Part shown: in pieces, positions 1 through 9,270 of the stretch | Layout: each line of letters begins with the position of its first letter | Position numbering within the stretch: position 1 is the first letter of the stretch | Assembly (NCBI GenBank): GCA_964429355.1 | Contig: CAYSCH010000132.1 | Span: 1 to 21,864, forward strand | DNA: 21,864 nt | Source: JAAYAY01 sp964429355 | GTDB taxonomy: Bacteria; Planctomycetota; Planctomycetia; Pirellulales; Thermoguttaceae | Direction: 5' to 3' | The notes under the pieces: generated by a model | Told to the model about the DNA's origin: nothing | The model's database searches: none | The model's input: only the letters and a program-made list of their open reading frames with translations | Program-made: the position numbers and the translations under genes

Positions 1-3000
1 CAGCGCCTTGTTGCAGGTTGTCGTCGGACGGGTTGCTCGTGCGGTGAAAGGACAGTGTCGTGAGTGCGACGAGCCGATTCTCTTCGGGCAGGCCGTTGCC
101 GCTGAACTCCAGATGCACTTCCAGTTCCAGCCCGGGGAATCGCTTGAGGTATTCGTAGAACCAGCCGCCGTCCTGGGTCGGGCCTCGCGTGTAGCCCAAT
201 TTGGTGGCCGTACCGCGCAGTTTGAATGATTCCACCATGTGGCCCTGGAAATCGGAAATGGCGGTCGCGCTTTGCCGATCCTCCGGTAGGCCATAGGGCT
301 GGCGGCCGAACTGGGCGAACAAGGGCGCCATCGCGTAATCGGCAAGATGGACCGTCCAGACGGCAGCAGCTTCCTGGGAAACCTGGGAACCATGGAGAAT
401 GCGGACGCAGGCGTTGTCGGCCAGGAAGAATTCTTCTTCGTTGGGGCCGGTCAGCGTTCCATCGTCCAGGGGCCGGAAGGTCTGCTTGGGTGCGTTGTCT
501 TCGTAGACTGCCCAGATGAGCCGGGGGCATACCCGTCGCAGCAGCGGATGCGAGAAGATCCAGGTCCGCCAGTCGGCCCCGGACCAGGTTCGCTGCGTGC
601 ACATCGCCTCGTAAAGACGCGTTGTTTGCTGATCGGCAAACTTCTTCAGTTCTTTCTTGGCCGTTGCGAAAGACTTCTTGGCCGTCTTCACCTGTTCCTC
701 ATCGTCATCCTTGCGAGGCGCCGGGAGCGACTTGAGAGTCTTGCCATCGGTGTCGGAGAGCACGGGCTGAAGTTCGGCGTTGACGCGAACGATGAACTCG
801 CGCGCCCCGTAGCTCAGGACCAGCTTGCCTTCTTCATCGAACCCAGCAGTCGGCATGGTGCGGTCGGCCAGTTCATCGAGGGTCCAACCCTTGCGATCGG
901 CGAGGAGTCGTACGCACCGCTCCGCCTCGTCGCGAATGCTCTTCGTGCGGAACCGATGGGAGATCGAGAGGAGATACTGAATGGCGGCGGGCTGTTCGAT
1001 GCCGGAAAGCATGGCAATCAAGGCTCTGCACTGGGCAGCGCGGTAGCCGTACCACTGGGCCAGGTAGGCCTGCACAGGCGCGACCGCAGAGACGCCACAA
1101 CACGCGGCGGCAATCGCCAGAATCCCCTTCTCGGAAACTGCTGAGACAGTGTCGGACAGGGCTTGCCGATAGAACCAGTCCTCGATCTCCGGCGAACAGC
1201 TTGCTCCCGAAACGTACCCGGTAGCCTGCTGACGAGCTTTCACACGCGCTTCGGTCTCAGTGTACTTGAGAGTCTGGTCTCGCTCGAGCCAGGCGGAGAG
1301 GACGAAGTCGCCCAAGACGCCACGTTCGGCAGGATCCATCAGGTCGCAGTAGCGGCGGAGCAGCGGGCCCGCCTCGGCCGATTTGAGCTTGTAGTTCTGC
1401 ACGAGGAGCCAAGTGACGATCAGAGGAGCGACCTCTTCGCCCGAATCGCGCCAGTGGACCTTGGGCAAGGTCTGCCATGGAAACCAGGCCAGTGCGGGGG
1501 GGATCCCTTTCTTCAAACCTCTCTCGGCGGCGTCCAGCAGCTTGTCGCGGTCGAGGTAGGGTTCGATCGGCTCTCCCAATTTCTCAAGCGCCGTGAGCAT
1601 GGCATCGAGCGCTGCATCCTGCTTCTCTTTTCTGGCAGCCGCGTGGAGGGGAGTGACGCCACGGCGGTCGCCCAGCCTTCCCATCCACTCGGCAGCAACA
1701 GCGCGGGTCTGATAGGCGGAACTGGCGAGCGACTGGGCCAGCCGCTCGTGCAGATCCGGCAGCCTTTCTGCGATTCTTTGCATCGCCAGTCGGTCCGCCT
1801 TGTTCGTGCCCACGGAGATCTCCCAGAGCCGGCCGATCAACGGCGGGGGCACCTCGGGAAACTTGGCCAGAACACGAGCGGCACCCTGAAACTGGCGAGC
1901 CCGCTGGTACCTCGCGGACCAGTCGCCGGCAGCAGGTTCCAACGACGTGGCCAGCACATCGAGCTGCCCCAAGAAGAAAGGCCAGATCGCCTCCGGTTCC
2001 CATTTGAACTGCGACACAGAACTCCCAAGGACCTGCCGGGCGAGGATCTCGTCGGGCAGACCCAGCGAGCGGATCGCCTCGGCCAGGTCCTGGAGCGAGA
2101 ATCCAGGGGGATGGCTGCGACGACAAACCTCCAGGTGCGAAATTGTATGATACTGCAGCGCGCGGTGTCGTTCGGTCGGGCTGGAGATCTCGTTGAGCAT
2201 CGCCAGCAGACGCACCGCATGGATCAGGGTACAGTCGGGATGCTCAAGCAGATTCTTGAAGGCTCCTGTCGCTTCCCGCCAGAGAATGTTCGACGACACC
2301 AAGGTCTCCGAGAGGAGCCCCTGACACTCATCTCCGTTCTGGAGTCTGCAGGAGACGGCTTCCAGATCGCGGTTGCCAAGAGCGGCGAGTTGCCTTTTAG
2401 GGTGGATGAATCGATGCTGCGGCTGTGGATTGGCAAGGAGCGCATTGTGCTGCTTCGCGTGCTCGTTGTATTCGTCAAAAAGTCGCCGGATGCATTCTCG
2501 CAGGGCGGCCGTGACAGGCGGGTTCAGAGGAATCGGCTTGCGGAGCGGGGTCTGCAACCCGTCCAGGGCAGCAGGCGAGATTCCGGCGTCGAAGTCCCGG
2601 ATCGCCATGCAGATCGCATCCCTGACCGCCTTCGATCTTTCTCCCTCCAGCAGGGATTCCAGGAACGGTCTTTCTGCTTCGCCGAATATTCTCCCAAGGG
2701 CCCGAACGGCATTCTCCTTCTGAGTGCGGGATCCCTGTTCGATCCGCCGATGCAGGATGGGCAGGGCAACGTCGCCTGCCGATCGCAGCAGCGGCTCAGC
2801 CGCCTCGCGGAGCCGCTTGGAACTGTCGGTCGCGCAGGCAACCAGTTCCTCGAGGAAGGGTTTCAAAGGCGCTTTCGCCCTGGCGAGATTCTCTGCGGCA
2901 AGGAGTCGCGATTCGGCCTTGCCTTGAGTGAGAAAGCCCGCCACCAGGTCGCGGTGCGTCGCGTACGTGGTCCCCAGATCGGCCACGGAAAGCACCATCT

Positions 3001-3568
3001 CGCGCATCTTCGAGTTGTCCCAGCGTACTCCGTCGGTGCGAAAAGGGGCCGCTACAAAGAAATCCGTTCCCTTGCCGTCTGCCCGGATCATCTCTTCGAT
3101 CATCGGTCCCGAGATGGCCGTGCTGCATTGCTGCGACGACCAGACCCGTGCCGCGGTACAGGTCGCTTCCTGGAGGAGGATCTCCAGCCAGAGTGTGTTA
3201 TCGAACCAGAACTGGCAGAAGAAACGGTTGGCTGGAAGCCGCCTGGCGGCGGCTTCCAGGGTCTTTGCCAGGCGCAGGTAGAAGTGGCAGTCGATGGGCC
3301 CGATCTGCTGGAGGGAAATGTACCACGTATCCCCGGAATTAATCCCCGAGTCCGAACTGCACCGGAGATTGAGGGCACGCGCTGCCTTGGGCTGCTTCTC
3401 AAGTTCATCCAATGCCGCTTGATCATCTTCGCCGTCGAGAACATAGCGCAGCAGTCGGTCGTGGAGAGTTTCGCCGAGACGCTTCAGTGGTGCAAACAGG
3501 GTCAGAAGCTGTTCCACACGGGCTGCGGATAGCCCAACCCGATTCTCGAAAGGAGCCTTGTCAGCCAT
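1..3568 (-). CDS. DUF4132 / HEAT-repeat protein (YehI-like), 3' end cut by window edge
   Basis: The reading frame is open from the ATG at 3568 to the window edge, about 1189 codons with no stop, so the C-terminus lies outside. Residues about 245-305 and 615-665 look like HEAT-type helical repeats (for example RAVAAEWMGRLGDRRGVTPL). From about residue 885 to the edge the sequence matches my knowledge of DUF4132: GWTLDELADRTMPTAG, KKELKKFADQQTTRLYEAMC, then a HLADY...FAQFGRQPYGLPE block and TKLGYTRG. E. coli YehI (about 1200 residues) is the reference, so probably only a few dozen residues are missing. The start is 11 bases after the SWIM gene's stop, with a modest GAGG nine bases upstream, so it is the last visible gene of the MoxR operon. 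No catalytic site is evident. The HEAT repeats suggest a scaffold or partner-binding role; that is inference. Family assignment is strong, function unknown. Confidence 0.92.
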   Translation of the reverse strand, partial: MADKAPFENRVGLSAARVEQLLTLFAPLKRLGETLHDRLLRYVLDGEDDQAALDELEKQPKAARALNLRCSSDSGINSGDTWYISLQQIGPIDCHFYLRLAKTLEAAARRLPANRFFCQFWFDNTLWLEILLQEATCTAARVWSSQQCSTAISGPMIEEMIRADGKGTDFFVAAPFRTDGVRWDNSKMREMVLSVADLGTTYATHRDLVAGFLTQGKAESRLLAAENLARAKAPLKPFLEELVACATDSSKRLREAAEPLLRSAGDVALPILHRRIEQGSRTQKENAVRALGRIFGEAERPFLESLLEGERSKAVRDAICMAIRDFDAGISPAALDGLQTPLRKPIPLNPPVTAALRECIRRLFDEYNEHAKQHNALLANPQPQHRFIHPKRQLAALGNRDLEAVSCRLQNGDECQGLLSETLVSSNILWREATGAFKNLLEHPDCTLIHAVRLLAMLNEISSPTERHRALQYHTISHLEVCRRSHPPGFSLQDLAEAIRSLGLPDEILARQVLGSSVSQFKWEPEAIWPFFLGQLDVLATSLEPAAGDWSARYQRARQFQGAARVLAKFPEVPPPLIGRLWEISVGTNKADRLAMQRIAERLPDLHERLAQSLASSAYQTRAVAAEWMGRLGDRRGVTPLHAAARKEKQDAALDAMLTALEKLGEPIEPYLDRDKLLDAAERGLKKGIPPALAWFPWQTLPKVHWRDSGEEVAPLIVTWLLVQNYKLKSAEAGPLLRRYCDLMDPAERGVLGDFVLSAWLERDQTLKYTETEARVKARQQATGYVSGASCSPEIEDWFYRQALSDTVSAVSEKGILAIAAACCGVSAVAPVQAYLAQWYGYRAAQCRALIAMLSGIEQPAAIQYLLSISHRFRTKSIRDEAERCVRLLADRKGWTLDELADRTMPTAGFDEEGKLVLSYGAREFIVRVNAELQPVLSDTDGKTLKSLPAPRKDDDEEQVKTAKKSFATAKKELKKFADQQTTRLYEAMCTQRTWSGADWRTWIFSHPLLRRVCPRLIWAVYEDNAPKQTFRPLDDGTLTGPNEEEFFLADNACVRILHGSQVSQEAAAVWTVHLADYAMAPLFAQFGRQPYGLPEDRQSATAISDFQGHMVESFKLRGTATKLGYTRGPTQDGGWFYEYLKRFPGLELEVHLEFSGNGLPEENRLVALTTLSFHRTSNPSDDNLQQGA

Positions 3569-3579
3569 GGTGCGCAGCC

Positions 3580-5739
3580 TCAGTCACGCAGTGTTTCCGT
3601 CGATTTCAGCCCTGTGCAAGCAGCCACAAAGGTCTCCTGGTCCGCCGCCAGCCGCAGGAGATAGTAGGCATGAAGGAGCACGGCGGCCGCCTTGTTGCGG
3701 CAAGCCGGTTCAGCCAGTCGGGAGGAGCTGGCGATGAGTTCCAGGAGCCTCTTAATCGGCCGAGAACAAGTCGTCAGTCCGAGCGCGTCGAGTCGACGGG
3801 CGGCACCGGCCAGAAGCTCGCGATCGCGTCGGGCGGCGATCCCGCCCTCGGCGACCGACTCCAGTTCGGCCTGGGCGGCGATCAGGATCCGGCCCAAGGG
3901 TGTGGCCGTTGCGGTTTGTGGAACCAGTTCTTCATTCTCCCCCTCGAGTTGTTCCTCTTCGTTCCCGTCGTTTGCCGGTGGGGGTTTCTTGCCGGTCTTT
4001 GCGGGGGCCATGCTCTCCGCGTCTTCGAGATTCAGAGAGATGATCCTGTCGCCGCTGAACAGCGAGATCGGCTGGACGCACACCGATCCGCTCACCAGTC
4101 GCAGGGCGCCCAGAAGCCCATCACCGGGCGCGGACTGCGGCGGAAACTGTTCGAGACGCTCGATCGCCTTTTCCTGCTCGGCGGTAAACGGCAGCCAGAG
4201 GTCGATGGTGCGTCCTTGCTCGTCGTAAACCGGCCGGCGCAGTTCCTGCCGCAAGCTGTCGAACCGTGCCACATCCCAGGATTGCGGCAAGAGCAACACC
4301 AGATCGAGGTTCTCCGTCTGGCTGGCTAGACTGCCGCCGAAGAGGCAACCGGCTTTCTCAGCCAGAACCGACCAGTCCCGGATCGCGGCGGAGACCTCGC
4401 GGGGGCGGCTTGGTCCGAGAACGAGGGCTCGCGTGGCTGGACGGCCCGAAATGCGCCCCTGGGAATTTCGCCAGGCGCTCGTCAGCCGCAACGTGCTACG
4501 GCTGGCCTCCCGCGGGGACGTGCATCCCACCCAGGGGCCGTCCGCGAGAAAGCGGCCGGCTGGAGAAAAGCCCGTCTGGGCGGCCGGTCTCGATTCGCTC
4601 CAAGTGGCCCATGCATCGCGAGACTGGTCCCAAAAGTAGACCGTCAGGCCCCGGTAGCCCCCCTTGGACTGCCAGACCTGGGCTCCCAGGCCGACCAGGG
4701 TTATTTGTCCCACCTCGAAATACTGAGACCGATGCTGGCCTACAAGTGCAGCGGACTGGCTCGTGGCGAGCCCGAGTCGCAGCGCCTCGATGCGGGCAAC
4801 CTGTGTGAGGAGCCTCGCGGTGCTGGACTGAGCGTCGCGCCGGAGGGCGAGGTGAATCTCGTCGGCAAGGGACTTGAGCATCCTCTCCAACCGCGGCAGA
4901 TCCACCCCGTGGGCGGAGACGGCGAGTGTCGTGAGGCGATTGGCGGTGGCCAGCGAGAGGCGTGCCAGGCCAAGTGAGACGATCTCGCAGAGTACGGCTC
5001 TTACCGACTGGAGCACTTCCGCCCGTGACCGGGGAGCGCCCGACGACTCCTGAAGGACTGTCCGCTCAATTTCCACGTGTTTCCTGCCGAGCGACACCTG
5101 GTAGGCCAGCACGGCGGCCACCATGTGTTCACAGACCGTCTCGGCCTGGCAGGAGCAAAGCATGCCCGTCAGTTCACCGCTGGGGATCCAGCGGCAGGTA
5201 ACATTGCGATCGGGAAACCGCACCAGCAAGGCCGCCCCCGCCTCGATCTCCACCGTGGGCCCGCCGGCGAGGAACCGAGTCGCCTTGCGGAGCAGGGTCT
5301 TGCCCGCCCATTTCTGCAGCGACTTCTCGTCGAGATTGCCGAACACCTCGGCAGGGGTCGGCAGCAGGTTCCCCTCGGTTTCAGCGGCCTGCGGCGGAAC
5401 GCCGGTCGCACGTCCCTCGCCCGCCTCGACAGGTGATTCTGCCGCCAGTCCGGCGTCGTCCCGAAGATAGAGGAGGGCCGCAAGAATGTGGCGGCAGATG
5501 CCAGCCGACGGGCAGGTGCACTTGCCGGCGGACGGATGTTCTGTGATCTGGACGATCTCATCGGCGACATTCACCTCCACCAAGCCATCTTTCACGCAAC
5601 GAATGCTGGGCGTCACCGACTCCAGGTCCTTTCGGGCCCGGCGCAGCAGGCCCCGGTTGGCCAGCACCGCCAGGGCATCGTCGTCCAGGGTCCTGAGCAC
5701 GCTTCGGAGTTTCGTCAGGTAAGGATCCGACCCAGCCAT
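3580..5739 (-). CDS. SWIM zinc-finger protein with two SWIM motifs (YehQ-like)
   Basis: The protein has 719 residues from the ATG at 5739, which overlaps the end of the VWA gene by 25 bases. An in-frame start at 5793 would add an Arg-rich stretch read from inside the VWA gene and is less likely. Two CxC-x5-CxH SWIM motifs are visible: Cys74/Cys76/Cys82/His84 (CTCPSAGICRH) and Cys195/Cys197/Cys203/His205 (CSCQAETVCEH). SWIM domains bind zinc and usually mediate nucleic-acid or protein contacts. Between them lies a Pro/Glu-rich linker. The rest is mostly helical, and an acidic low-complexity stretch (NEEEQLEGENEE) lies near residue 580. The architecture and position after a MoxR/DUF5682/VWA trio match the E. 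coli YehQ type. There is no signal peptide or membrane segment, so it is probably cytoplasmic. The likely role is recognising a nucleic acid or protein target for the MoxR machine; this is inference. Confidence 0.92.
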   Translation of the reverse strand: MAGSDPYLTKLRSVLRTLDDDALAVLANRGLLRRARKDLESVTPSIRCVKDGLVEVNVADEIVQITEHPSAGKCTCPSAGICRHILAALLYLRDDAGLAAESPVEAGEGRATGVPPQAAETEGNLLPTPAEVFGNLDEKSLQKWAGKTLLRKATRFLAGGPTVEIEAGAALLVRFPDRNVTCRWIPSGELTGMLCSCQAETVCEHMVAAVLAYQVSLGRKHVEIERTVLQESSGAPRSRAEVLQSVRAVLCEIVSLGLARLSLATANRLTTLAVSAHGVDLPRLERMLKSLADEIHLALRRDAQSSTARLLTQVARIEALRLGLATSQSAALVGQHRSQYFEVGQITLVGLGAQVWQSKGGYRGLTVYFWDQSRDAWATWSESRPAAQTGFSPAGRFLADGPWVGCTSPREASRSTLRLTSAWRNSQGRISGRPATRALVLGPSRPREVSAAIRDWSVLAEKAGCLFGGSLASQTENLDLVLLLPQSWDVARFDSLRQELRRPVYDEQGRTIDLWLPFTAEQEKAIERLEQFPPQSAPGDGLLGALRLVSGSVCVQPISLFSGDRIISLNLEDAESMAPAKTGKKPPPANDGNEEEQLEGENEELVPQTATATPLGRILIAAQAELESVAEGGIAARRDRELLAGAARRLDALGLTTCSRPIKRLLELIASSSRLAEPACRNKAAAVLLHAYYLLRLAADQETFVAACTGLKSTETLRD

Positions 5740-6893
5740 TCCGCCAACCGTTGAGGAGTGAGAGCGGCCACTTCGGCGCCGGCGGCCACGCACCGCTCGG
5801 CCATCTGGCGATCGTAGACCGGCTGAGCCATCGCGTCGAGTGCCGCCAGCCCGATCACCCGCACGCCCGATTCACACAACCGCTTGATCGCGGCGACCAT
5901 GCCCTGGGGATCGCCTCCTTCGAAGAAATCGGTGACCAGCACCACGATCGATCGCGTCGGCGAGCGTACGAGAGTCTCGCAGTAGCGCAGGGCCCGATGG
6001 ATGTCGGTGCCGCCGCCGAGTTGCACCGACATGAGCACTTCCGTCGGGTCGTCGATCTGGTCCGAAAGGTCGACAATTGCCGTGTCGAAGGCGGCCAGAT
6101 TCACCCGCATGGCCGGCAGCCCGTGAAAGATGCCGGCCATCACGGCGCTGTAGATCACGGAATCCATCATCGAACCGCTGCAGTCGACGGCCATGATGAT
6201 GTGCCAGGGCATGTGGTGATCGATCCGCGAAAAGAAGTGCAGGCTCCCCAGTACGATCTGCCGGTGCTCGCGGTCGTAGTTCTTCAGATTGGCCCGGATC
6301 GTGCGATGCCAGTCGAGGTTGCGGAGCACCTTGAGCCGGCTGCGACGCTGCTTGTTCAATCGCCCCCATAGCGCCTGCCGGATATCCTTGGCCAGACGGC
6401 GGCGCAGGTCCTCGACCACCTGCCGGACGATCCGACGGGCGACCTCGAGCACGGGCCCCTGCATCATGCCTTTGAACGACAGGACTGCCTTGAGCAGCTC
6501 GTAGCTTGGCTCAAGCTTTTCGAGGACTTGCGGATCCGTGACCAGTTCGGTCATCCCGTAGCGGTCGAGGGCGTGGCGCTGGATGATCTCGGCCGTGTCG
6601 GCGGGAAACAGTTCGCGAACCTGCTGAATCCATTCCGGAATCGCCAGCACACTCTCCTCCTGGCCACCGAAGCGCGATTCGCCCCCGGCCGGCATACCCT
6701 TGCCGGTCCGCACTCCCCGTCCCCGATACTCGCGTCCATAGAGGTAGTCGAGAACTCGGTCCATCTGCGATGCCCGCGTGCCCCGCCCGCCACAGCTCCC
6801 CAAACGAGGCTCCGCAAAGCGACCCAGTATGAGCCGCCAGCGCTGCAGGTCCGACTCCGAAGAGGCGGACAGTCCCTTCACGAGCTCAGTCAC
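5715..6893 (-). CDS. VWA-domain protein with complete MIDAS, MoxR partner (YehP-like)
   Basis: The protein has 392 residues. It starts at a GTG (6893) that overlaps the DUF5682 stop in a GTGACTGA arrangement, and a strong GGAGG (6900-6904) lies six bases upstream, which settles the start. The C-terminal half is a von Willebrand A domain with all metal-ion-dependent adhesion site residues: DCSGSM (Asp237, Ser239, Ser241), Thr296 in GGGTD and Asp322 in VTDFFEGG. The N-terminal half is helical and basic, as in CoxE/YehP-like cytoplasmic VWA proteins. Known MoxR systems (RavA-ViaA, CbbQ-CbbO, magnesium/cobalt chelatases) pair the AAA+ ring with a VWA protein that bridges to the substrate. By analogy this is the adaptor of the ATPase encoded two genes upstream. 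No signal peptide is present. It is one of the best-supported genes in the operon. Confidence 0.95.
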   Translation of the reverse strand: MTELVKGLSASSESDLQRWRLILGRFAEPRLGSCGGRGTRASQMDRVLDYLYGREYRGRGVRTGKGMPAGGESRFGGQEESVLAIPEWIQQVRELFPADTAEIIQRHALDRYGMTELVTDPQVLEKLEPSYELLKAVLSFKGMMQGPVLEVARRIVRQVVEDLRRRLAKDIRQALWGRLNKQRRSRLKVLRNLDWHRTIRANLKNYDREHRQIVLGSLHFFSRIDHHMPWHIIMAVDCSGSMMDSVIYSAVMAGIFHGLPAMRVNLAAFDTAIVDLSDQIDDPTEVLMSVQLGGGTDIHRALRYCETLVRSPTRSIVVLVTDFFEGGDPQGMVAAIKRLCESGVRVIGLAALDAMAQPVYDRQMAERCVAAGAEVAALTPQRLAEWLGRILT

Positions 6894-9270
6894 AGAGTGC
6901 CTCCAGTCCGTCGGCTTTGAGAATCTCGCCCACCAGGCGGTCTATCTCAACCGCCCGGAGCATTTCTTCGCTGCCAATGTCAACGAGGTAGGGTACGGCC
7001 AGTGTCTCCGTCCCCAGCAGGGCGGCAACCTGCCGGGCCACGCGATCGGTTTCACGGGGGGTCAGATCGGCAAGGGCCAGTCGCAGGAGTGGAAGCATCT
7101 TCACAAAGCGGTGGTCGTCCCAGTCGCGGAGGACTTCCGTCACAGTGCCCAGGACGTCGGCCAGCTGCCAGAGCACGCTTCGCGCCGTTCTCAGCAGGCC
7201 TCGCAGGAAGTCCGGGCCGTCGGCGCCGTCGCGGCCCGAGCTGAGCATGTGGCCGCGGAGGTGACGGACGAGTTCGGCATCGTCCCACTCGCCGTCGCCA
7301 TGGAGCAGCCCCACGCTACCGCCCCGCATGGCAGCGCTGCCGCTGCTGGATCCGGCCAGGGCCCGTAGCGCCTCGCATCGGACCTGGCGCAGCTCAGGCG
7401 TATCGCCCAGGGTGCGCACCGCCTGGAAGAGAGCATTCAATGCGTCGAGCATCCTGGCCTCTTCTTCAGGCGAGGTGTTCGCGAGCGAGGGGATGAGGTA
7501 GCAGGCCCGATGGTAGGCCGCACGGGCCAGTTCATCGAGGCCGGCCAGGTGATGCGCCTCCAGCGGCTCGCGCGACACTTCCAGCACGAGCAGATTTTCC
7601 ATGGCCCCGACCAGGGAATCAAAGGCGGAGTCTTCCGCCACCATCCGGCCGACGCGGGCCAGGAGATCCTGGGTGTGGCGGTGGAGCCCCATCCGGCATG
7701 CAAGCAGCACGAGCCGGGTTGCACCGGCCGCGCTGCGCCCCTCCCCTCGCCCCTCCGCTTCCTGGAACAGCTCCAGCAGCCGGCTGGTGGCAGCTTCTTC
7801 GATCGTGGAACCGTAGAGCGATCGCTCGATGAGCGACGACTCCGTCTGGGGCGACCAGTGGTATTTCCAGACCTCCTGGATCCGCTCAAGTTCCTCGCCC
7901 GTCACGAAGTCGGGCCCGCGGACGAAGGTCGCAAACGGCACCTCCAGAAACGAAAGCCGGTGAAAGAGCCGGCTGGTCTGGCGGTGCGTCTGCTTGCGGT
8001 AGAGATCGAGCGTCGACTCCGTCGTCTCCAGCCGGTCGAGGTTGACCTTGAGTCGGCTGGCAACGTTGCGGAAATCGTGGACGATGGGCGGCTGACCGGC
8101 TTCGGCGGGAACGTTGCCCACCCGGTCTCCTGCGAGCAGCTTGCGGGCGATCGCCAGCACGGGGATGCCTTCCGCATCATCAGACCCTTTGACGAACACG
8201 CTGCGGACGCCGTCCAGAACGTCTTCCCGCGAGGGGCGATCGTGTCCGCGCAGGTTTGCCAGGCGCTCCACGTGCGAAGCCGCGGCGATCGCATCGGCGG
8301 TCGACGTGCCCAGTCCCTTCTCGCGGCAGATCCGAGCCACTTCAACCAGGATTTCGATCGGCCGGCCTTCTTCCCACGTCCGCTGGTAGAACTCGGGCGA
8401 AGGCATGCCGCTCGCGTAGCCGTTGAGCCGGTCCAATTGCTCGAAACTGTAACGCATCAGCACCGTCTGATGGTCGTCGGGCTCGAGGTGGAGCCGCTTC
8501 GGCGAAACCGGTTGGGTGACGGGCAAAACGACCGTGTGGAAACCGCCGGTGACGACCACCACGCTTTCCCGTTCGTGGGCAATCTCGGCGGCCATGGCCT
8601 GCTCCCGGGCCAGGGTGCCGTCCCTGGCGAGACTTTCTTCCGAAAAGTCTTGCCGGGCCAACCGGCAATAGGCCAGCACGCCCGCGGCGAAATCCTCAGT
8701 CGAGACGTGCCGATAATCGACCTCATAGAGATGGTCCCAGAGATCGTCCGGATCACGCGAACCGGTGCGAATGCACGCGGCACGAAGCAGGCGGCTGTGG
8801 GAGAACCAGCTCTCCGCCTGGAGGCTGACCAGCGGGCTGGCCCGTTGGGTTTGGCGGGCCGGCTCGCCCGCCTCGGCTTCGACCGTCTCCGGAAACGTGA
8901 GGTCGATAAACCGTACGGCGGCCCCGACGTCGAGCCCAGCCCGCACGGCCGCGAGTTCGGGGGAAAAATCGCTGAGAGGATAGTACGCCGCGCGGCGGTC
9001 CGGCGGGACGTCTTTCCCGCGGCGAATATAAGTCGTGTAGACGGCCAGTGGGGTTCGTGTCTCCCGGTGGACGAGCAGCGGGACCAGCGGTGAGGCATCT
9101 CGCGGCCCTTCGATCAACACGGCCCTGGGCTTTCGCTCCCGAATCAGCCGATCCACGTGCCAGGCGCAGGCCGGGCTATGGTGCCGCACGGGGAAGTAGA
9201 CGATCCGCCCCGAGAGGTCGACCGGTTCGGTCAGCGTAGCCACTTCCGGGCTTTGGCAAACTCCGCCCAT
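6886..9270 (-). CDS. DUF5682 family protein (YehM-like), possible TraB/EreA-fold hydrolase
   Basis: The protein has 794 residues. The ATG at 9270 has a purine-rich GAGGGGGAG just upstream and overlaps the end of the MoxR gene by 40 bases; a GTG at 9243 is an alternative. The N-terminal 250 residues carry the DUF5682 signature: PVRHHSPACAWHV (Arg29-His30-His31), VLIEGPRD (Glu54-Gly55-Pro56) and VVVVTGGFHTVVLP (Gly242, Gly243, His245). This H...EGP...GGFH layout recalls the TraB/PrgY, EreA, ChaN and TIKI hydrolase group, so a metal-dependent or esterase-like activity is possible; that is inference. The C-terminal 500 residues are mostly helical, with no clear domain I can name. No signal peptide or membrane segment is seen. 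The gene sits between MoxR and VWA, as yehM does in E. coli, and is translationally coupled on both sides. Confidence 0.92.
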   Translation of the reverse strand: MGGVCQSPEVATLTEPVDLSGRIVYFPVRHHSPACAWHVDRLIRERKPRAVLIEGPRDASPLVPLLVHRETRTPLAVYTTYIRRGKDVPPDRRAAYYPLSDFSPELAAVRAGLDVGAAVRFIDLTFPETVEAEAGEPARQTQRASPLVSLQAESWFSHSRLLRAACIRTGSRDPDDLWDHLYEVDYRHVSTEDFAAGVLAYCRLARQDFSEESLARDGTLAREQAMAAEIAHERESVVVVTGGFHTVVLPVTQPVSPKRLHLEPDDHQTVLMRYSFEQLDRLNGYASGMPSPEFYQRTWEEGRPIEILVEVARICREKGLGTSTADAIAAASHVERLANLRGHDRPSREDVLDGVRSVFVKGSDDAEGIPVLAIARKLLAGDRVGNVPAEAGQPPIVHDFRNVASRLKVNLDRLETTESTLDLYRKQTHRQTSRLFHRLSFLEVPFATFVRGPDFVTGEELERIQEVWKYHWSPQTESSLIERSLYGSTIEEAATSRLLELFQEAEGRGEGRSAAGATRLVLLACRMGLHRHTQDLLARVGRMVAEDSAFDSLVGAMENLLVLEVSREPLEAHHLAGLDELARAAYHRACYLIPSLANTSPEEEARMLDALNALFQAVRTLGDTPELRQVRCEALRALAGSSSGSAAMRGGSVGLLHGDGEWDDAELVRHLRGHMLSSGRDGADGPDFLRGLLRTARSVLWQLADVLGTVTEVLRDWDDHRFVKMLPLLRLALADLTPRETDRVARQVAALLGTETLAVPYLVDIGSEEMLRAVEIDRLVGEILKADGLEALCD

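Noticed and set aside
1163..3532. 789-codon plus-strand open frame
   Set aside because: It lies antisense to the DUF4132 gene, has low-complexity Arg/Gly/Pro-rich content and no family likeness. The minus strand gives a coherent HEAT/DUF4132 protein through the same region.
7510..9093. 527-codon plus-strand open frame
   Set aside because: It is antisense to the well-supported DUF5682 gene, a typical by-product of high GC at third codon positions.
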